From NCBI GenBank assembly GCA_003427395.1, contig BFEA01000250.1, positions 1,729,917 to 1,787,066 of the forward strand: a stretch of DNA of 57,150 bases, read 5' to 3'. The position numbers were made by a program, and so were the translations under genes. Of this stretch, positions 10,813-20,749 are shown piece after piece. The notes beneath the pieces are model-generated. The model saw only the letters and a program-made list of their open reading frames with translations. It had not been told where the DNA came from and did no database searches. Numbering within the stretch: the first letter of the stretch is position 1; every line of letters begins with the position of its first letter. This stretch comes from Chara braunii (Eukaryota > Streptophyta > Charophyceae > Charales > Characeae).

Positions 10813-12110
10813 ATGCCACTGAAACTTTGCCATAGGAGATCTCAGTTCCGACCTGGGACTCCACCCTTGGCACACCCCTTTTTGCACTTCCAGCCCACAT
10901 CCCACTCCAATCAGGAAGTCGTGTCGGGCGTGAGGTTGGGGCGTCACATGTGGGGGATCGGGTCCCCAGGACTGCACGTGCGGCAGGTGACGAACCACGT
11001 CACCGGTCAAGCTCATTCCAATGTGGTCACAGGCGGTCGTGGTCTATCTTCGCCTGTGATGCCAATGCGCATGATCAGAATCGGGGTGGGCGGTGATGAT
11101 GAGCAGAGTTTCAGGCAACGTGTGAGGATGCGTGCAATGGCAATGGCGGACGGCCTCACCACGCACACCGTCGGAGGGTGTGACTCCCCTGGTCCCCGTA
11201 TTCGGGGGACTGGCAATGGTAGTCCGAGTCCGTCGTCCGGTGCTTCTCGAGGTAGTGTGACAGTGCAGGCCCATAAACCAACTGCTCCCGTTGCAATGTC
11301 GCCGATCGGGCAGGATAGTCGTGGCCATTCACAAGAGGCGACCACAGACGGTGGCATGACGCAGCAAGGTTCCGAAGAACGAGCACGGTCTCCCCAGTAC
11401 GTCCCCAACCGGATCATCCAAGAGAACGAGCGTGGTATTCCCCTGTGGATCATGTCAATTACGTCGCAGACGGAAATGATGCGGGTGCTCCGCATCCCGC
11501 CCCGCAGCGCACGCCTCCCCGTTTCGGATCTTTTGGTGGCGCAGCTACGGGCACACCGTCCCCTGTGAGCAGGGCGTCCAGGTCCCAGCAAGTGCCATCC
11601 GCAGTTGAAGCGGGGGCTGGAACATCCACAGGTGTCCCGCCCCGATCGGTTTCGCCTCCGCCGAACAATGATCGTTGGGCAGAGACAGAAACCGAGTGGT
11701 CGTGTTGGTTCCGGAACGAGGTCAAGGAGATGATGGGCAATGAGACCGAACCGTACGGGCGTGCGAGGCTGAAAGCTGGATTCTGGAAGATTGTCGAATA
11801 GCGCATGTGAGTCAAGGGTTATAACCGCAAAGACGACAAGTGCAAGAACAAGTTCAATAAGATCCTTGACCACTACAGGAGATTGAAGGCGCATGAAGGA
11901 TGGTCTGGTCTTCCGACTACTAGGACATGAACCAGACAATGCGCAAGCGGTATAACGTCGACTTCGTGCTTCGGCGAAGTTGGTACGACATCATCCACCC
12001 CGCGGAGAAGGACAAGGACTACATTAACCTCTCTAATTTGTTGGATTCAAGTGCGAACGACGAGTGGATGGAAGACGAAGAACGGGCACACACAACAGAG
12101 GGGGGGGGGG
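10813..12110 (+). pseudogene. Myb/SANT-like DNA-binding protein of the Harbinger element
   Basis: The conserved part lies at 11660-12070. A segment beginning WAETETEWSCWFRNEV is followed by KGYNRKDDKCKNKFNKILDH, then by MNQTMRKRYNVDFVLRRSW and YDIIHPAEKDKDY. This order (Trp-spaced helices, a KCKNKF core, then a short acidic tail) is that of the Myb/SANT-like proteins that accompany Harbinger transposases and help them bind their ends. Upstream, from 10813, lies a Ser/Pro/Gly-rich region of low complexity whose start I cannot fix. The frame is broken by a TAG and a TGA between 11798 and 11812 and by a shift near 11927, where the frame moves to the ATG of MNQTM. The C-terminus runs into a poly-G stretch near 12100. 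Confidence 0.6.
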
Positions 12111-13224
12111 CGTGGTGGGGGTTAGGAGCCAGTCCCGGGATTCGGAGGCACGAGCGGCAAGTCAGAAGGCACCGGTTTTGAGGCACGAGCGGCGGGTCAG
12201 AAGGCCTCTCACAACGGAAGGGGTCTTCGGGGGCGTTGACGAACAACAACCCCTTGAGGGCTCGCCTGTATAGCGACGTATTCTTAAGAACACGAGCATC
12301 GCTAACAGTCCCCGGAAAGCCGTAGCAAAAGTCAAGGATATGCAACTCGGAATCGACCACGAGTTGCGCAACAACCGAAAAGCGGTTGTTACGACCGGAG
12401 CAATAGTCGTCGTCGTCCTTTGATCGCGGCTTGTCGACATACACATGGGTGCAGTCAATGCACCCCCAGCAATTAGGAAAACCCAATGCCTCAAACTGCC
12501 GCATTCGACGGTGACGGTCCTCTAGTCCACCGAAACCAACTGCGTGTCGATACGTGGCGTGAATGGCATCTGCCACCTCTTTCACGGCACGGGTGCCACT
12601 GGTTTTCCCCATCCCATACGCGGATGAACTGTGCCAGTGCGAGTCGCCATGGGCCCATCTATGGAGAGCATACGCAAGTTTCTTAGCAGGCGGCAATGGC
12701 AACCTGAATTTAGTGACCTGCTTTTCCAAAAGCGGACCGGCCTTACGCAGCAGTCTGTTGAATGTCGAATGTCGCATGCGCAAGAGTCCTATGTAATGGT
12801 CGTTCTCGGCGTCGTCTGTGGGAACGCGGTCGTTTCATAACCCAGTTGTCCGCCTCATCACCCACCACCTAGGCAGAGCCCGCGGTGATAGGTTGCAGAT
12901 GTCAATGATGGCTGGCAACAACCATAGCAGACCACGCCGTCCCCATATTTGGTCGTCGTTGTCTTCTCCTCCGGCCGACCCCATGCTTTCCAAGTGAGGG
13001 CCTAGCAACAGGGGTATGAAGCTCCGGGACCCCAGCAGGGAACCGAGGGACTGGAACGCATCCTCGGCCATCCTTCCGGCAATGGCCATGATTGCAACAG
13101 CAACCTCTTCTCGCTGTCTCCTCCTGAGTCGCGGCATTGGTGACACTGCACCAGCATCCCAATCACCTGGGATTCGATCGCCAACCCCCCCTACCTGCCC
13201 CCCTCTATGTGCACCCCCAGCCAA
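12019..13224 (-). pseudogene. Harbinger (DDE_4) transposase, truncated
   Basis: On the minus strand, the recognisable protein begins near 12850 (WVMKRPRS in one frame) and continues after a frameshift as RMRHSTFNRLLRKAGPLL. A helix-turn-helix-like part (ALHRWAHGDSHWHSSSAYGM) follows, then the first catalytic region GCIDCTHVYVDKP (D at IDC) and the second, GFPGTVSDARVLKNTSLYR (D at SDAR). Homology stops after LLFVNAPEDPF near 12230. The third acidic residue and the rest of the catalytic fold are absent, and the frame reads on into antisense Myb-gene sequence. An in-frame TGA near 12838, or equivalently a one-base shift, separates the N-terminal segment (12835-13224), whose Gly-rich text I do not recognise. 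The protein would have cut and pasted the element in the nucleus. Confidence 0.7.
12146..12205. repeat. 35-bp direct repeat, two copies
   Basis: The 25-base phrase starting AGGCACGAGCGGC at 12146 recurs at 12181 with two differences. It lies exactly where the two Harbinger genes meet and may mark the deletion junction. Confidence 0.6.
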
Positions 13225-13330
13225 CCCTCAACGCCAGTATGGTGACTACCTTGGTCGCCAGAAATCATACGGCAACGGCATTCGACCCACTACCCAAAAA
13301 CAAGTGTTAGCCGTAGGTTCATCAACCGCT

Positions 13331-14393
13331 AAGGTATTTTGCTAGTCGCCAGCGGCGCCTCGGCTGGAAGCTGCGCTTACTCGAAATGGAAAGGAATCAC
13401 GAATGTAGACTTGGATGTTTCCACTCGACAGGCCACGCTGCACTTACATACCGATAGGTCGGGCGCACATGCCCACAATGTCCACCCCAATTCATCCAGG
13501 GCGGCGACCACCGGGGTCACATGCGTTGCTACGTTTTGGGTCCGCTGTCATAATTGCCGTCGCCGTTCTTTTCATTTTTTTTGTGTTCGTCGCCCGAAAA
13601 AAGAAATGGACGAAAACAATTTCTTGCCATTTTTTAAATGCTTTAAAAGTGCCACACACCGATTTAGGCTTCGCTAGTGGGTTGAGGCCCCAGACAACAA
13701 ACCCGCAATCCTGGAAGTCCTCTTACCACTTCGGGGATGGAGGCCTTGAAAGAGGGAGGGTTTTTCCAAAACAAAACGAAAAAAAAAAAAAAAAAAGGCA
13801 AGTGTTTTTGAAAGGAAACGGGGAATGTTGGCCTTGCCGATGCATGAGCAGTGGAATAAGCAAGAGGAGGTAGAGCTGCCCTCTTGGCCCGAATAGAACG
13901 CCCGGACATTATCGCTGTATCTAGACTGAAAGTTGCAGCAAAGGTGACTGGGCCTTCTTTTCAGATGAGTAGCAGATCCACTCAACAATGTGAACCTCAG
14001 AAATTCAGAATGGGGATGAGGAGGCTTAGTTGGATCTTTATATGACCTGAATTCAATCGCATTAGGACTCTTCTGTTGCCCAAGGGCATGTGTTACATGC
14101 TGAGGAGCCTGCACACGGGCCCTGTTTCGGTGGCCCGACGGTCGCTGGGGGTCCCCCGGCCGCACGCCATTCCGGCATGCGCACTGGAGGCCCACGGGCA
14201 GCCTCTGGGCCGCAGGGCTCTATTTGAGGCAGCATTTATTTATGAGGCAACGGCTCGTGGATCACAACCCACGTTTTGAATGGGCAAAAAAAACAGTCAT
14301 CCGCAGGTCCGTCCCGACCGTAGTTCAAAACGGCAATAATAACAGTGGCCCGCGTTATACACATGGTGCTTGTTCGAAACAGGCACTTTTGTC
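13331..14393. other. Non-coding, no gene recognised
   Basis: No recognisable coding motif. An 18-base A run occurs near 13780. Beyond 14000 the sequence is GC-rich but featureless. Confidence 0.35.
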
Positions 14394-14811
14394 TTTTTTT
14401 TTTTTTTTTTTTTTTTTNNNNNNNNNNNNNNNNNNNNNNNNNNNNNNNNNNNNNNNNNNNNNNNNNNNNNNNNNNNNNNNNNNNNNNNNNNNNNNNNNNN
14501 NNNNNNNNNNNNNNNNNNNNNNNNNNNNNNNNNNNNNNNNNNNNNNNNNNNNNNNNNNNNNNNNNNNNNNNNNNNNNNNNNNNNNNNNNNNNNNNNNNNN
14601 NNNNNNNNNNNNNNNNNNNNNNNNNNNNNNNNNNNNNNNNNNNNNNNNNNNNNNNNNNNNNNNNNNNNNNNNNNNNNNNNNNNNNNNNNNNNNNNNNNNN
14701 NNNNNNNNNNNNNNNNNNNNNNNNNNNNNNNNNNNNNNNNNNNNNNNNNNNNNNNNNNNNNNNNNNNNNNNNNNNNNNNNNNNNNNNNNNNNNNNNNNNN
14801 NNNNNNNNNNN
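14394..14811. other. Poly-T run followed by an assembly gap
   Basis: A run of about 24 T ends at 14417 and is followed by 394 undetermined bases (14418-14811). Open frames crossing the Ns have no meaning. The poly-T may be the A-tail of a minus-strand retroposon hidden in the gap. Confidence 0.95.
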
Positions 14812-14907
14812 GACGAGGATGTTGCCATTAAGTGAGTTTTTTGCCGTTTTTAACTTGGACGACGAGGATGTTACCATTGAGTGTTTTTTTGGCCGTTTTG
14901 AACTTAA
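14812..14907. repeat. 49-bp tandem repeat at the gap edge
   Basis: GACGAGGATGTTGCCATTA at 14812 recurs as GACGAGGATGTTACCATTG at 14861, with similar T-rich sequence between (GTTTTTTGCCGTTTTTAACTT-like). The first copy abuts the gap, so the gap may hide more of the array. Confidence 0.6.
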
Positions 14908-14952
14908 AGTGTGACCCAGGAGCAGTTATCCTAAAATAAAAAGAGGCTAACT

Positions 14953-15050
14953 AGGGCGCAATCACGAAAGCAGTTTCTAAATGCATTTCAAACTCCGTTT
15001 TTTAATTCCAGTCCTGTCGGAAGTTTACTATGCAGTTGGAAGGCAGCAGC
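14953..15050 (+). repeat. Dispersed repeat family D, copy 1
   Basis: About 95 bases around TAAATGCATTTCAAACT and TTTTTAATTCCAGTCC. The same sequence occurs at 19396-19487 (minus) and 56212-56305 (plus). Confidence 0.65.
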
Positions 15051-15127
15051 CCGGCATTAGCCTGTCTACTGTGTATTTTCAATGAAGTCTGCTTCCTGGA
15101 CTCTCTGGGCAGGAACAATAACTTGAT

Positions 15128-15139
15128 TCACGGGGTGCG
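15128..15139. repeat. Target-site duplication (left) of LINE-1
   Basis: TCACGGGGTGCG here is repeated exactly at 18243-18254, on the other side of the LINE. Confidence 0.8.
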
Positions 15140-15236
15140 ACTTTTTTTTTTTTTTTTTTTTTTCAAACAAGACTATGCAGGTAGTACTAGTTGACGTGAT
15201 ACAGATCTCCCCAACTAGTATACCTTATGCATGCCA

Positions 15237-15291
15237 CTCCATCTATTGGTGGGGAGCTGCACCTGCTGGAAACCGGGTCCAGCGTCCCATT
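15237..15291 (-). repeat. LINE 3'-end two-hairpin module
   Basis: On the minus strand: GACGCTGGACCCGGTTTCCAGC, then AGGTGCAGCTCCCCACCAATAG and ATGGAG. CTGGA pairs with TCCAG. The module recurs near the tails of the other LINEs in this window (20249-20298, 20627-20650, 22896-22947, 23043-23097, 39991-40046, 40508-40545, 43267-43310, 43779-43832, 55347-55400). Confidence 0.75.
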
Positions 15292-15807
15292 AGTTACACA
15301 TTTCCACAATGGTATCTGAGCACTGAACCTCTTCTCCCGATTGTGGAAGCTGAATGATCTTGAATTGCTAGTCCTTATGCTCATACTGATTGCTCCTTCC
15401 TTCTCATTTCTAATGTATCCAGCCTCTTCACCCTCATAAGGGGCGCTTGAATTCCGTAATATGCTAGCTTGTAATCCATTATAATGAGATAATTCCTCAA
15501 TCATTTCCATACCAAGACCATGAAACTAAACATCCTGATTGTGGAGGAAATGGGTCGAGGAATTCTAATAACTGCCTCATTGGGATACTTGGATCAACCA
15601 CAGTCCATTCTTCAAACTTCAGGTAATAAGCATTGCTTATACTTCCAAACTCCTGTCCGTCACCCCCCTTCCTCTTGATCTGGCCTATTTATCCCCCCCG
15701 TGGTCCCCCCAGCCAACTGTGACTGAATTTCTGAATATGATCTCTAATTTCATTGAGTGAGTGTAAATGTTGAATTTTCTCTTTGACATTATCCCATTGT
15801 GCTCTAA

Positions 15808-18237
15808 TCACAGTCTAAATTTGTTGTTTGATTGAGTCCGTAAATTCAGGGTCATCCAATATTGCCCCTTCCATTTCATAAGTACATCGTCTTCTCCATA
15901 TGATGGCCCAGAGTACCCCTCTTCGTCCAATCGTGAAAAGGTTATGTGTGAACTCGTCATATGGATGTGGTACCCAAGATTCCAGCAAAATAGTTTTCCA
16001 ATCTCAGGGCCACTGGCTAGTGGTTTCCAATGAATTCCAAATCCTATCCCACCACCTCCGCATCCATATTGCCCCTGGCATTGTAGGAAGATATGCTCAA
16101 TTGTTTTAGGAATTAATCTTGTTGGAAAAACAGATTTACAGAATCGACACCAGGGTAGAACTAACCCTTTCTGTTCTAGAGTTGCTCTACTAATCAGCCA
16201 GTCATTAGTTGGTAAACAACGATGTTCAATCTGCCATTGTAGTGAAGCTATTTTGGTTGGTTTAATTTTCATATTTTTGAACCATTTGATTGTCTTGAGT
16301 GCTTCTCTTTTTAAATTTAAGTGTTTCATCCATCTGTCTCCTACCCTGTCCTTGATATTTATACTAGGTCTCATCATTCTATACGTTGATTTAACAAACA
16401 TGGTATGAAGCGTTCTTTTATAATTATGACCCTTCCTTGGTGGCGAAGTCCAAACCCAGTTGATAGGATCTAGTGTCAAACATTGAACCGGTGTGTTAGG
16501 TTTAAAGACCAGTCACTTGTCACTTTGTTTCATTACTTTGATCTTGAAGACTTGTTCCTTATTGACCCATCTCGATTCCTCCGTAGGGTTAGGTAGTACT
16601 GTATGATCTTGTGCTATCTTATGTAGGACCAATAATATTTTCTCATTATGATTAATTTGCAGAATATTTCCAATCAGATTCCTTTGATTTTCTATGGTCA
16701 CCCAATCTCCTTCTTCCAATGTAGGTCCTTTCCTGAGGATCCTGATCCAGTCCAAGGGAACCAATTCAATTATCTGGTCTAGTGTTTCTATTGAATGATG
16801 GCGATATCTTAGTTTACATTGCAATTTCTTTGATGATAGTCAATTCTTAGTTTCCTTGTTTCAGATATCCTTGATGCGCAGGATGCCCTTCCTGATCCAA
16901 CTTTCCAAGGTGAATCCATACGGTGTAGTACATATCCTTGTGAATCTCTAATTCATCCATTATTGAACAGTGGTTGTCGATAGACTTCTTCCCATCTATT
17001 TGGTGCTACTTTATCTGGTACAAGGAGCTTTCTCCATACTTTTAGCAGATTAGTCCAAAACGGGTCCTTATTCAGGTCATTTCTAGCCTCATCTCGTTTT
17101 GTGATGTCCTGGTCCTCTACACCTCTTCACTGCTTCCTAGGAATAGGCCATGATTTGTTTTCTAACCATGTTATTGGGTGAATATTAGCCGGGGCTAGTG
17201 GGGCTAATCTTCTTATTTGTTCCCATGCCAATTCACTCCAGGGGGTGTGTGGGTTGAATAATAGTCTCTTAATCCATTGGATGGAGAGAGTCATTCCTTT
17301 TGTAGCCGGATCAATGATTCCCAGTCCCCCCTTGATTTTTGGTTGTATTACTGATTGCCATGTCACCCTACTAATGACATTTTGAGTCTCATGGTTTCCT
17401 CTCCATAGAAATGCAACTACTTGTCTTTGTAGGATTTTTAATGATGATTTGTCCAACGGCCAGATAGCTGACTTGTACCATAAAGAAGCTAGTACCACGT
17501 TATTGATGATCATTGCACGTCCCATAACTGAGGTATGCTTGTGTTTCCATAACTGAAGTTTCGTTTATGCTGGTTGGTAATCCATTCATTATTGGCAAGT
17601 GGTTTTCCTTCCGCTGTTAGAGAGATACCTAGCACTCTCACTGGTGTGTCCAACTCTACCCATTTCACTCTGGGTTGGTCTGGAGGTCGAACTCCCTGGT
17701 GATGAATCCACCATCCTAACGTCTTACTTCCCCAGTTGACTCTCATGTCCGAAAAAGAACAGAATTTGTCCATCATTTTTTTCACTGCCATCAAGTTGTC
17801 ATGTGATGCCTCAACCATGAGTGATAAATCATCAGCAAATACCTCAACTATGAGTGATAAATCATCTGCAAATACCTCAACCATGAGTGATAAATCATCT
17901 GCAAATAGGGAACGGACAGGTATAGCTTCCTCTGGTATTGACGTGACTTGAATGCGCTTGATATCTCTATGTTCCCTTAGGTTTGCAGCTAAGGCCTCCA
18001 TGACAATTACAAACAGAAAGGGTGCTATCGGGTCCCCTTGCCTAACGGATGTTTGTAATGAGATGGGTGGGGCCACATTGCCATTAATCATTACTCTAGT
18101 GGTAGCATTGTGGTGTAAAATCCCAATCCACCTTCTAAACACAAGGTCCAAATTGTAGCTTCTCGAGACACTTATCTAAGAAGTGCCAATCCACATGATC
18201 ATATGCTTTTTCAAAGTCTATAAACAGGATTGCCGCA
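15808..18237 (-). pseudogene. LINE-1 ORF2: reverse transcriptase and zinc-binding region
   Basis: Reading leftward: an RT palm with FIDFEKAYDH (about 18210) and SVRQGDPIAPFLF (about 18040), the catalytic FADD box (17809-17907, present three times), a thumb with RVLGISL, a connection region with AAFLWRG-like and GGLGIIDP text (about 17310-17410), and a C-terminal zinc-binding region with LPTNDWL, PWCRFC and TIEHIFLQC (about 16070-16210). The enzyme would copy LINE RNA at a nicked target. The frame is broken near 17540 and again between 17127 and 16824 and at about 16480, so no full protein is made. The C-terminal tail after 16060 is frameshifted. Confidence 0.85.
17809..17907 (-). repeat. 33-bp tandem triplication of the RT catalytic box
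   Basis: Three head-to-tail 33-bp units (17809-17841, 17842-17874, 17875-17907), nearly identical, each encoding FADDLSLMVEV or a one-residue variant in frame. The related LINEs here have the box once. FADD holds two of the three metal-binding aspartates of reverse transcriptase. Confidence 0.95.
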
Positions 18238-18242
18238 TTGTG

Positions 18243-18254
18243 TCACGGGGTGCG
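18243..18254. repeat. Target-site duplication (right) of LINE-1
   Basis: Exact second copy of TCACGGGGTGCG. It directly abuts the point where LINE homology stops. Confidence 0.8.
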
Positions 18255-18504
18255 GCTTGTGGATGGCTTATCTGTTTTCGTGTGGGAGGGTAATTTGAGG
18301 AAAGGGACCCTTAGGGCAAAGGGGGTGATCGAGAGGTTGGGGGAAATCTATGACAGTAATCTGGAGCTAAAAAAAACGTATTAGGGAGAGGGAGCCTGGG
18401 GGTCCTTGCGGTGCGAACTGAAAGTGTGCAAGCTCCCGAATCGAATTGAGATCCGGTACAAAGGGAAAAATGAGGAAAGCATTTGGTCAGGAGACTACTC
18501 GCAC

Positions 18505-18837
18505 AGATCTATGCAGAGCTACAGGTCCTACGCCGATAAGAAGTAGAAGAAAATGGTCATAAATAGTGCTTTAGGACCTGCTTTCTTCGAGCCTGCACGA
18601 CTACGGTGGAACTGGCTGAGATGCCTCTGCTGACTCTTCGAGCTACAGGTCCTATTTATGCAGAGCTACAGGTCCTGTATTCTGAGATCTATGCAGAGCT
18701 TCAGGTCCTGAATGCTGAGATCTATGCAGAGCTACAGGTCCTACGCCGATAAGAAGTAGAAGAAACTGGTCAGGACCTGCTTTCTTTGAGCCTGTACGAC
18801 TACGGTGGAACTGGCTGAGATGCCTCTGCTGACTCTT
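18505..18837. repeat. Duplicated ~125-bp block with internal 33-bp tandem
   Basis: The block starting AGATCTATGCAGAGCTACAGG at 18505-18638 recurs at 18716-18837 with a short deletion. Between and into the second copy lie three 33-bp units (tatgcagagct at 18657, 18690 and 18723). One frame reads these as an 11-residue repeat, IYAELQVLNAE, before a stop. No longer protein is visible, so coding is doubtful. Confidence 0.75.
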
Positions 18838-18883
18838 GGAAGAGAACTCAGGCTTCTGGAATACCCGGGAGACTTCTTTACAG

Positions 18884-19060
18884 GGACTGTGGGGAATTCA
18901 TTGGAAGGAAGGCTCCAGGATGGGAAAGGTACCGGGAACTAGTTTAGGACAGACTAAGTGACGATAAAAAGCAGATTGCTTACCGGGACTGTGGGGAATT
19001 TATTGGAAGGGCCCAGAATGAGAAAGGTACCAGGAACTAGTTTAGGACAGACTAAGGGGC
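18884..19060. repeat. ~80-90-bp direct repeat, two copies
   Basis: GGGACTGTGGGGAATTCATTGG to AACTAGTTTAGGACAGACTAAG at about 18884-18958 recurs at about 18980-19055 with a small deletion. No coding sense is apparent. Confidence 0.7.
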
Positions 19061-19395
19061 GATGACAACCGATTAAAAGGTTGACCATCGCACACTCACC
19101 AAGGAGGTGCCTACCCCCTGAGGACGCCGGCCCTGGCGCCGACAGAAACGTACGTAGGGGACTACGCCAGCGTACCGACAGTATCAAGGTAGTGCATAGT
19201 GCGAATCGAAGTTCTGTCGGTTATGGTGGTGAACGGGTGCCGATGGAAGTGTGCTAATTTTTTCAATCTTAATTATCGTATGTTGTTTGGCCCTCATTGG
19301 TCACTGGCCAAAGACTATCTTGTGACGACATGTGCATATGCATGTGATGTCGAACAGTGTTCTTGGCTATGGCAACGCCGTAGCGTTTGCTCTCT

Positions 19396-19487
19396 TGTTC
19401 CAGCTAAACTCCCCACGGGACTGAAATTAAAAACTGCAGTTTGAAATGCATTTAGATACTCGAACCATGACCGCACCCAAGTTTTCT
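19396..19487 (-). repeat. Dispersed repeat family D, copy 2
   Basis: Reverse-complement match to 56212-56305, including the phrase GAGTATCTAAATGCATTTCAA and TTTAAT.TCAGTCCCGTGGGGA. Confidence 0.7.
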
Positions 19488-19675
19488 GTACGTTTTTTCC
19501 TTTTCTTCCCGTTTTTTAAAAGTAAGCTATATTCTTCTCTCAATTCACCTTTTACTACCTACCTACCACCATGTCGGGCCTGTAGAAGATTGCATGAGCC
19601 TCACGTTCCGTTTCCACTAGGGCTGGGGGGTTTACCCAGCCTTGGTGCTTGTCACTGCTGTCTGGTCCAAGTTGC

Positions 19676-19860
19676 CCTGTCAATACTGGTAGGTTGATGG
19701 TCCTGAGTGCTGGTCACACTGAGGTAGGATCGTAGGGACAGGGGGTGCACTCGGAGTATTAACGTGGGGATGGGTAGGGTAGGTGGCATATCCTGTCAGA
19801 ACAATCATTGGCTGCCGCTGACAGCAATCACCTCGGGTCTGGTCCTTGGCCTCTACAGAA
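19676..19860 (-). repeat. Dispersed repeat family E, copy 1
   Basis: On the minus strand it carries ACCAGCACTCAGGACCATCAACC and upstream CACGTTAATACTCCGAGTGCACCCCCTGTCCCTAC-like text. It matches parts of 37258-37560 and 44585-44905. No protein motif. Confidence 0.6.
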
Positions 19861-20160
19861 TCCACAACACTGAGCTTTTTCAACAACAAAACAAAAAAGG
19901 CTATAATGGGGACCCCTGCAAGCAAAGCTACCTCACAATGAAGAGCATGCGTGTTGCCCCCGTGCCAGGGTTGGGGCCACTGGTGGCCGTAGCTCTTTGA
20001 TTGTGCACAGTAAAAGTCAGCCATCAGTAGTAATGAGTGACTGTATCAAGTGAGCCCATGGTCCGGAGTGACTGACATTTAGCGCATGCTTACACTATGA
20101 CTTATTCCACTGATTTGCAGCCAGATATGTCCAGGTATGGTTTTGTGAAAATGTCTTTTT

Positions 20161-20300
20161 GGAAGCCTTCAGAGGAATCAGAAAAGAAAAAAAAATGAAA
20201 AAAAAAAAAAAAAAAAAACCACCGTAGTTGAGGACTTCTGGTTCTCTGATGGCTCTTTTCTATTGGTGAGGAGGTGCACCTGCTGGAACCCCCGTTCAGC
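20161..20300 (-). repeat. A-rich run and diverged LINE 3'-end module
   Basis: Two A runs (20186-20218) are followed by a diverged copy of the module (TATTGGTGAGGAGGTGCACCTGCTGG at about 20259). This is probably a solo 3' fragment of a LINE. Confidence 0.45.
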
Positions 20301-20626
20301 GTCTCATAAATGACACAGAAGACTGCCCCATGTACAAGATAAAATAATGCCCTCCAAAGCCCCTTGTGATCAGCCCACGCCGTCTACGGAAAGAAGTTCT
20401 AGTGTGAGTACTCACTTACTGAACTGCTAAGCACAACAGCAATATGGTTCCCAGGTCTTGGCATGGCTATGATTAGGATGTTGTTGAATGATAGGAGCCA
20501 AGCACTGGCTCACACACTGAGGGATGAGATAGTGCTAGGGTGTTACAGGCTGTTCTGGCAGCCCTAGGGGGGTGAAGAGGCATTACTGTGTCCCGAATTC
20601 CTCATGATCTTCATGCTCCCCACCAA

Positions 20627-20741
20627 TAAATGGAGTGATCCTGACTGTTTCTGCTAGGGGGGCCTGCTCTTATCACCCTCCCTAGTAGGGCCACATGAGC
20701 TTAAAAAAAAAAGAAAAAAAGAAAAAAAGAAAAAGAAAAAG
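20627..20741 (+). mobile_element. Solo LINE 3' end with A-rich tail
   Basis: GCTCCCCACCAATAAATGGAG is followed by the hairpin CTAGGG...CCCTAG (loop containing GCTCTTATCA) and an A-rich tail at 20702-20741 interrupted by G. The same order (module, second hairpin, tail) is seen at 43779-43956. Confidence 0.6.
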
Positions 20742-20749
20742 GCACAATC

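Larger units (their letters stand above)
10300..13330. mobile_element. Decayed PIF/Harbinger-type DNA transposon
   Basis: The pairing of a Myb/SANT-like gene with a DDE_4-type transposase is typical of PIF/Harbinger elements. Here they are convergent: the Myb-like gene runs rightward and ends near 12.1 kb, and the transposase runs leftward and loses homology near 12.2 kb. The two genes meet where the transposase C-terminus should be, so an internal deletion probably removed both 3' ends. I could not define terminal inverted repeats or a target duplication, so the outer limits are approximate. Both genes carry frameshifts or stops, so the copy cannot move itself. Confidence 0.65.
15140..18242 (-). 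mobile_element. LINE-1: 5'-truncated LINE with 12-bp target duplication
   Basis: A minus-strand LINE insertion, complete at its 3' end and cut short at its 5' end. The A-tail appears as T at 15142-15163. The 3' UTR holds the conserved two-hairpin module (15237-15291), and ORF2 remnants run from about 15800 to 18237. The first visible residues are in the RT palm (ILFIDFEKAYDH), so the endonuclease and ORF1 are missing, as expected when reverse transcription from the tail stops early. The flanking TCACGGGGTGCG duplication fixes both ends. Confidence 0.85.

Noticed and set aside
11013-11939. 308-residue open frame on the minus strand
   Set aside because: It is antisense to the Myb/SANT-like gene and its text has no motif; the plus-strand reading carries the recognisable domain.
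14224-14914. Frames of 150-213 residues across the gap
   Set aside because: They consist mostly of undetermined bases.
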